Positions 53,514-64,000 of a stretch of 64,000 bases of DNA are shown here, one piece after another. The stretch comes from HK1 sp965220535 (GTDB taxonomy: Bacteria > Pseudomonadota > Gammaproteobacteria > HK1). Position 1 is the first letter of the stretch. Each line of letters opens with the position of its first letter. Position numbers and translations under genes: made by a program. A model generated the notes under the pieces. It saw only the letters and a list, made by a program, of their open reading frames with translations. It did no database searches and was not told the DNA's origin. The stretch is taken from contig OZ244833.1 in NCBI GenBank assembly GCA_965220535.1, positions 682,001 to 746,000 on the forward strand. Direction: 5' to 3'.

Positions 53514-55880
53514 TCATCCCGCTTCGCAACGGCCCGCTTCTCGACGGACCGCATCGACGGCCCGCAATATCGCCTCGGGGGTGGCCGGGGCGTCCAAGGG
53601 CGGTAGCCGCTTGGAGGCCAAGGATGCGATGGCGTGGGTGATCGCGCTGAAAACGGAGATGGCGAGCATCAACGGGGGCTCGCCGACCGCCTTCGAACGA
53701 TGGATGGTGGGCATCGGGTTGCGTCCTTGTTCGAACAAAGACACTCGAAAATCCGCCGGAACGTCGGAACAGGTCGGGATTTTGTAGGTCGACGGAGCGT
53801 GAGTGCGCAAACGGCCTTGTTCATCGAAAACCAATTCCTCGGTCGTCAGCCATCCGGCTCCTTGTACGAAGCCTCCCTCGATCTGTCCGATATCGATAGC
53901 CGGATTCAACGAACGGCCGGCGTCATGGAGAATATCGACCCGATCGATCCGCATTTCACCGGTGGTGATATCGACGCTCACCTCGGAGCAGGCGGCACCC
54001 ATCGCATAGTAGTAAAAAGGGTTCCCGCTGATCGTCTCTCGATCCCAAGTGATGCCCGGGGTGGCGTAGTGGCCGGTTGCGGATAACGAGATCCTCTCTT
54101 CGACCGCCTGCTTCGTCAGCCGAGCAAAGGGGATCGATTCGTTGCCGACTCGCACCTGCCCATCGGCGAAGAGCACTTGCTTCTCCCCGACTTGGAAGAG
54201 TCTTGCAGCAAGCCCCGCCAAGCGTCGACGGATAAGTCCAGCGGCCCGCGCGGCCGCCATGCCGTTGAGATCGGAACCGACCGAAGCCGCGGTCGCGCTG
54301 GTGTTGGGGACTTTGTCGGTGCGCGTGGCGGTTATCCGCACGCACTCGATCCCGATACCGAATTCCTCGGCCACCACCTGCGTTATCTTGGTATGCAGCC
54401 CCTGCCCCATCTCCGTACCGCCGTGATTGACCTGCACCGAACCGTCGCTGAAAACATTGACCAAGGCCCCGGCTTGATTGAGATGCTTGAGCGTGAAGGA
54501 AATCCCGAACTTGACCGGCGTCAATGAGATGCCCTTTCGCAGATCGCTTCCGCGTTCGGCGGCCGCGGCATTGAAACGGGCGAGGGCCCGGCGACGCCCG
54601 GCATATTCGGCGGTGCGCGCGAGCCGGCGCATGATGCGGCCGATCAGGCGATACCCGTCGGGTTCCACCCCGAAAGGGGTGATATCCCGCCCCGGGGCGT
54701 AGAGGTTGCGCAGGCGCACTTCGAAGGGATCCTGATCGAGGTCTATCGCGATCGCATCCATGACCCGCTCCGCCGCGAGCATCCCTTGGGGTCCGCCGAA
54801 ACCCCGAAAGGCGGTATTCGAGACCGTATCGGTGCGTATTCTTCTGGAAAAAATCCGACACGCCGGGTAGAAATAAGCATTGTCGGCGTGGAACATCGTG
54901 CGGTCGTTGACCGCCTGCGAAAGATCCGCCGAAAACCCGCAGCGAGAGCTGAATGCGAGTTCGATCCCCGAAAGATCGCCCTTTGCCCCGAAACCGCAGC
55001 GCCAATCCACCCGAAAATCATGGCGCTTGCCGGTCATTCTCATATCGTCGTCCCGATCCAAGCGAATCTTTGCCGATCGACCGGTACGGCGAGCGGCAAG
55101 AGCCGCCAAACAAGCCCATTGCGCCGCTTGGGATTCCTTGCCCCCGAATCCCCCGCCCATCCGCCGACATTCGCAGACCACCGCGGCATCGGGGATACCG
55201 AGCATGGCCGCGATCAAATGCTGGATTTCCGTGGGGTGCTGGGTGGAGGACAAAATACGGATTTCATCGCCCTCCCCGGGGGTGGCGAGGGCAACCTGCC
55301 CTTCCAAATAGAAATGCTCTTGCCCGCCGATGCGAAAGCATCCTTGGAGACGATGCTCGGAGGTCTTTATCTCGGCTTCCGGATCGCCGCGTTCGAAGGT
55401 ATAAGGAGGCATCAAATCGCCCCCCGCCTCGATCCCCTCGTCGATTCCGACGATCGGGGGGATTCGCTCGGCCTCGATACGAGCGAGACGAGCGGCGCGT
55501 CGGGCTTGCTCTCGGGTTTCGGCAACCACCGCGAACAACGGCTGTCCGTGAAAGAGGATTTCGTCGGTGGCGAGAATCGGATCGTCCCCGAAAACGGGAC
55601 TGCAATCGTTGACTCCGGGGATATCGGCGGCGGTGAGAATATCGAGCACCCCGGGAGCGTTGCGCACCGCTTCCAAATCCATATTGCGGATCCGACCGCG
55701 AGCCACATCCGCATGGCCGGGGACGACGTGCACCGTCCCTGCCGGCTCCGGCAAATCGTCGACATAGACGGCGGTGCCTCGGACATGGGCCACGGCACTA
55801 TCATGTGCCAATGCCCTCCCGATGCTCGCCCCCGCACCGAGATCCGATCGATCTTCGATCATAGTGTTGGTGATCGGCAT
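53514..55880 (-). CDS. xdhB: Xanthine dehydrogenase, molybdopterin-binding subunit
   Basis: A 788-residue large subunit. GRALAHDSAVAHVRGTAVYV and MGGGFGGKESQAAQWACLAA (molybdopterin loop) are present, with SNTAFRGFGGPQGMLAAERV for substrate Arg, and the catalytic Glu in SKAVGEPPLMLAISV. It oxidises hypoxanthine/xanthine to urate, giving electrons to the small subunit. ATG 55880 or 55862 can start it. 24 nt after xdhA. Confidence 0.95.
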   Translation of the reverse strand: MPITNTMIEDRSDLGAGASIGRALAHDSAVAHVRGTAVYVDDLPEPAGTVHVVPGHADVARGRIRNMDLEAVRNAPGVLDILTAADIPGVNDCSPVFGDDPILATDEILFHGQPLFAVVAETREQARRAARLARIEAERIPPIVGIDEGIEAGGDLMPPYTFERGDPEAEIKTSEHRLQGCFRIGGQEHFYLEGQVALATPGEGDEIRILSSTQHPTEIQHLIAAMLGIPDAAVVCECRRMGGGFGGKESQAAQWACLAALAARRTGRSAKIRLDRDDDMRMTGKRHDFRVDWRCGFGAKGDLSGIELAFSSRCGFSADLSQAVNDRTMFHADNAYFYPACRIFSRRIRTDTVSNTAFRGFGGPQGMLAAERVMDAIAIDLDQDPFEVRLRNLYAPGRDITPFGVEPDGYRLIGRIMRRLARTAEYAGRRRALARFNAAAAERGSDLRKGISLTPVKFGISFTLKHLNQAGALVNVFSDGSVQVNHGGTEMGQGLHTKITQVVAEEFGIGIECVRITATRTDKVPNTSATAASVGSDLNGMAAARAAGLIRRRLAGLAARLFQVGEKQVLFADGQVRVGNESIPFARLTKQAVEERISLSATGHYATPGITWDRETISGNPFYYYAMGAACSEVSVDITTGEMRIDRVDILHDAGRSLNPAIDIGQIEGGFVQGAGWLTTEELVFDEQGRLRTHAPSTYKIPTCSDVPADFRVSLFEQGRNPMPTIHRSKAVGEPPLMLAISVFSAITHAIASLASKRLPPLDAPATPEAILRAVDAVRREAGRCEAG

Positions 55881-55904
55881 CTTATATCGGCTTCCGATGG
55901 CTCT

Positions 55905-57362
55905 TCATCCGAGTTCCGAAGACCCTGGGGAACGGGGCATGACAACCAGAGCCTTGGCCAACAACGCGTGCGAGACCTGCAGACGATAGGCCGCGCTCGC
56001 CCGGTGATCGTCGATGGGAGAAAAGTCTCGCTCCCACTCCTTCGCTGCGAGATCCACCGTTTGCGACCTGGCATCGGGATCGCTTATCTCGCGGCCGACA
56101 AGAACGCCCTCGACATGACGGGCGCGCTTCGGGATGGCGGCCATTCCTCCATAAGCCACGCGCGCGTGCACTACTTTTCCGTCTTCGATACGAAAAAGAA
56201 AAGCCCCGAGCACGGCGGAAATATCCTGATCGAATCGCTTGGATATCTTGTAGCATCGAAAATGCTCGTTCGCCGCCGGGCGCGGCACGACAATACGCAT
56301 GAGGATCTCCCCCATAGCCCGATCTTGGCGTCCGTAGTCGAGGAAAAAATCCTCCAAGGGCAAAAGGCGACGCCGACCCTTAAGTCGCAACTCCACTTGC
56401 GCCCCGAGAACGATCAACCAAGGCGGGGTATCCCCGATAGGCGAGCCGTTGGCGATATTACCACCGATGGTACCGAGGCTTCGCACCTGCTTGGACCCCA
56501 AACGGCGTATCAGCTCCTCGATATCGGGGTGGATGCGGGCGAGCGCGGCTTCCGCTTCGGCGTAGGTCGCCGCCGCCCCGATCTCGATCCGATCCTCTCG
56601 TTCGACCACCTCGTGCATCGATCCGACCCGCCCGGTATGCACGATGCGTGGCAGCGAGCGCAATTGCTTCGTGATCCACAGCCCAACATCCGTGGCTCCG
56701 CCGACAATGGTCGCATCGGGATATCGCGCCATGATGGATGCCAACGCGTCCTCGCTCGCCGGAGCGGCGAAAAACGACTCCTCGTTGCCGATGTGGATAT
56801 CGTCCCCGTCGGCAAGGGATTCCAAAAGCGCGTGCGTATCGGCGCTGCGCCGGGAAAAAACATCGTCCGGCTCACCGGTACAAGTCGCCAAAGCCGCATC
56901 CGCGATCGGACGATAGCCGGTACAGCGACAAAGATTTCCCGCAAGCCAATCGTTGACGAGGGAACGGTCGGCCCGTTGCCTCGAATGGTAGAGGCCGAAC
57001 AGACTCATCACGAAGCCGGGAGTGCAAAAGCCGCATTGCGAAGCATGGGCCGCCACCAGGGCGCTTTGAACCGGATGAAGCCGCTCGTCCGAAGAAGCGA
57101 GATCGTCGACGGTGACGATCTCGACACCATCCATCATCCCGAGCAGCGCGATGCAGCTGTTGATCGGCTCGTATGCCACTCGCCCCGCCCGCGGCCTTCC
57201 GACGACAACGGTGCAAGCCCCGCAATCGCCTTCGGCGCACCCCTCTTTCGTTCCGCAAGATCGCTCGCGCAGACGCAGATAATCGAGCAAGGTCTCGGTC
57301 GGCGAGACATCGAATAATTCCACCACCCGTCCCTTGCGGATAAAACGAATATGATCGCGCAT
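55905..57362 (-). CDS. xdhA: Xanthine dehydrogenase, FeS/FAD subunit
   Basis: A 485-residue small subunit starting at ATG 57360-57362, with AAGGAGG just upstream. Two [2Fe-2S] domains: CGTKEGCAEGDCGACTVV, and QCGFCTPGFVMSLFG with NLCRCTGYRPI. The FAD domain follows with ATIVGGATDVGLW and LGTIGGNIANGSPIGDTPPW. Passes electrons to NAD. First gene of the xdhABC-transporter unit. The 296 nt between it and uraH show nothing but a promoter-sized space. Confidence 0.95.
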   Translation of the reverse strand: MRDHIRFIRKGRVVELFDVSPTETLLDYLRLRERSCGTKEGCAEGDCGACTVVVGRPRAGRVAYEPINSCIALLGMMDGVEIVTVDDLASSDERLHPVQSALVAAHASQCGFCTPGFVMSLFGLYHSRQRADRSLVNDWLAGNLCRCTGYRPIADAALATCTGEPDDVFSRRSADTHALLESLADGDDIHIGNEESFFAAPASEDALASIMARYPDATIVGGATDVGLWITKQLRSLPRIVHTGRVGSMHEVVEREDRIEIGAAATYAEAEAALARIHPDIEELIRRLGSKQVRSLGTIGGNIANGSPIGDTPPWLIVLGAQVELRLKGRRRLLPLEDFFLDYGRQDRAMGEILMRIVVPRPAANEHFRCYKISKRFDQDISAVLGAFLFRIEDGKVVHARVAYGGMAAIPKRARHVEGVLVGREISDPDARSQTVDLAAKEWERDFSPIDDHRASAAYRLQVSHALLAKALVVMPRSPGSSELG

Positions 57363-57658
57363 CGATCCCGACCTCCTTGTCGTTTCAATCCCTCGTTTCA
57401 CCTATCGAGCAATCCCCGGACACCCGCGCCGGGTGAGCGGAGCATCGGTCTTGGCATTCGCTTGGGCAAAAACGTGAATCCTGTTTTCCGCCTTCCCCCG
57501 GGCTTCGCAGACAACGAGCCACCCCTCGAAAAACCCAAGCATATCACCGGAACCGCCCGGAACCGCCAATCATAAGAGACACGAACACCGTATCGACATC
57601 TGGCCGAGGCGGGCAGATCCACCGCCATTTCATGCCATTCCAAGGTCGAATTCCAAGG

Positions 57659-58006
57659 TCAACTCCCCCGATAGGTCGAATACCCATAAGCGGAAAAGAG
57701 CAGGGGTACATGATAGTTTTGCTCCGGATATTGAATCCCGAATCGCACCGGAATCTCGTCAAGAAAAAGTATCTCGGGAGCGACGGCATGTCGATCGCGC
57801 AGATAATTGCCAACCATAAAGCGCAGCTCATACCGACCAGAGAGAAAACCCTCACCTTCAAGCAGCGGATCGGTACGCCCATCAGCGTTGGTAACGGTCC
57901 GAAGCAGACGGCGAGGAGCATCGTCAGATGTCCACAGCTCGATAACCACCCCCTCCGCCGGCCCTCCCGCCATCGTATCCAAAACATGCGTGGTCAATCG
58001 CCCCAT
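57659..58006 (-). CDS. uraH: 5-hydroxyisourate hydrolase
   Basis: A 115-residue transthyretin-related enzyme hydrolysing HIU to OHCU. LTTHVLDTMAGGPAEGVVIE is the family start, and it ends in the invariant YRGS tetrapeptide, with GRYELRFMVGNYL in the middle. ATG 58004-58006 is preferred over a TTG further up. It lies upstream of xdhA on the same strand, so one long purine unit from uraH to the transporter is possible. Confidence 0.95.
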   Translation of the reverse strand: MGRLTTHVLDTMAGGPAEGVVIELWTSDDAPRRLLRTVTNADGRTDPLLEGEGFLSGRYELRFMVGNYLRDRHAVAPEILFLDEIPVRFGIQYPEQNYHVPLLFSAYGYSTYRGS

Positions 58007-58210
58007 CGTCAAACCCTCCTTTGTGTGTGTATCGCCATTCAAGCAACCCCTCTTAGTATATCACCCCCCCCGGAAACCTATTTATAGATACCTGCAAATT
58101 CAAATACATCGTATCGGTAATCTCTATGGCGAAAAACCGATGGAGCGGAAACAACCGTACTTCATGCAATCAAGCACCCCTCACTCAAAATAAATTTTAT
58201 CCGTATGTGC

Positions 58211-64000
<5,790 letters not shown>

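Noticed and set aside
54786..57317. Plus-strand frame of 843 codons opposite xdhA/xdhB
   Set aside because: Antisense shadow of two clear xanthine dehydrogenase subunits.
57370..57395. GTCGTTTCAATCCCTC resembles the start of the CRISPR repeat (13 of 16), a possible tracrRNA anti-repeat
   Set aside because: It is in the xdhA leader next to its AAGGAGG, has no match to the rest of the repeat and no following terminator; likely chance.
58061..58075. C8 run upstream of uraH as a fourth phase-variable tract
   Set aside because: Too short and outside any coding frame; the similarity of ATCACCCC to the other tract flanks is minimal.

Overview
The window is chromosomal DNA from a GC-rich Gammaproteobacterium that I cannot name. 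The gene order gyrA / (serA-type) / pheA / tyrA / aroA / cmk / rpsA / ihfB / lapB / pyrF, with mtaD, ubiG and gph on the far side of gyrA, is the order known from Pseudomonas-like genomes. Products are typical of free-living aerobes (ubiquinone synthesis, xanthine dehydrogenase, outer-membrane proteins). Coordinates given here are start-codon-corrected where the sequence supports it.

Layout. 1-3.3 kb: an outer-membrane export fragment, a beta-barrel protein, a stop-interrupted phosphopantetheinyl transferase and an Smr protein. 3.4-6.2 kb (minus): ilvD, a glutaminyl cyclotransferase-like protein and a small membrane protein. 6.4-13.2 kb (plus): a polyamine operon (gamma-glutamyl hydrolase, gamma-glutamylputrescine synthetase, potFHIG-type ABC importer), then argA. 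14.7-25.1 kb (minus): the serA-pheA-tyrA-aroA-cmk-rpsA-ihfB-lapB-pyrF block, with several 4-8 nt gene overlaps. 25.3-33.2 kb: gyrA (minus), then mtaD, ubiG, gph and a squalene/phytoene synthase-like gene (plus).

33.5-43.3 kb is the most unusual protein-coding locus. It has two near-identical 3.4-kb genes for secreted Calx-beta-like repeat proteins, a third shortened paralogue, and a secreted ankyrin-repeat protein. The first three each carry a long poly-C tract (20, 13 and 15 C) at the same place, just before the signal-peptide core. Counting the reading frame, copy 1 is ON, while copies 2 and 3 are OFF and would each be restored by one extra C. This is a textbook layout for slipped-strand phase variation. 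The ankyrin protein and the Calx-beta proteins share a C-terminal double cysteine-containing module that I do not recognise. Copy 3, when ON, would end in an ATGA overlap with the ankyrin gene and be translated through an intrinsic terminator that lies between them, so the poly-C switch could also control the ankyrin gene.

43.4-58.0 kb: IS-transposase remnants, then a minus-strand purine-salvage and degradation cluster (xdhABC, a BMP-type ABC transporter, guaD, membrane urate hydroxylase, uraD, uraH). It encodes a complete guanine -> xanthine -> urate -> HIU -> OHCU -> allantoin route plus an importer.

58.2-64.0 kb (continuing past the window): a very large and extremely regular CRISPR array with 86 complete 36-bp repeats, one degenerate and one cut repeat, and 87 spacers of 30 nt (one of 29). 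Each repeat ends in TATAATC, a perfect -10 hexamer, as in Neisseria-type II-C arrays where every repeat is a promoter. No cas gene is in the window. The left end of the array is fused to a run of 29 G, a second class of long G:C homopolymer next to the phase-variable locus.
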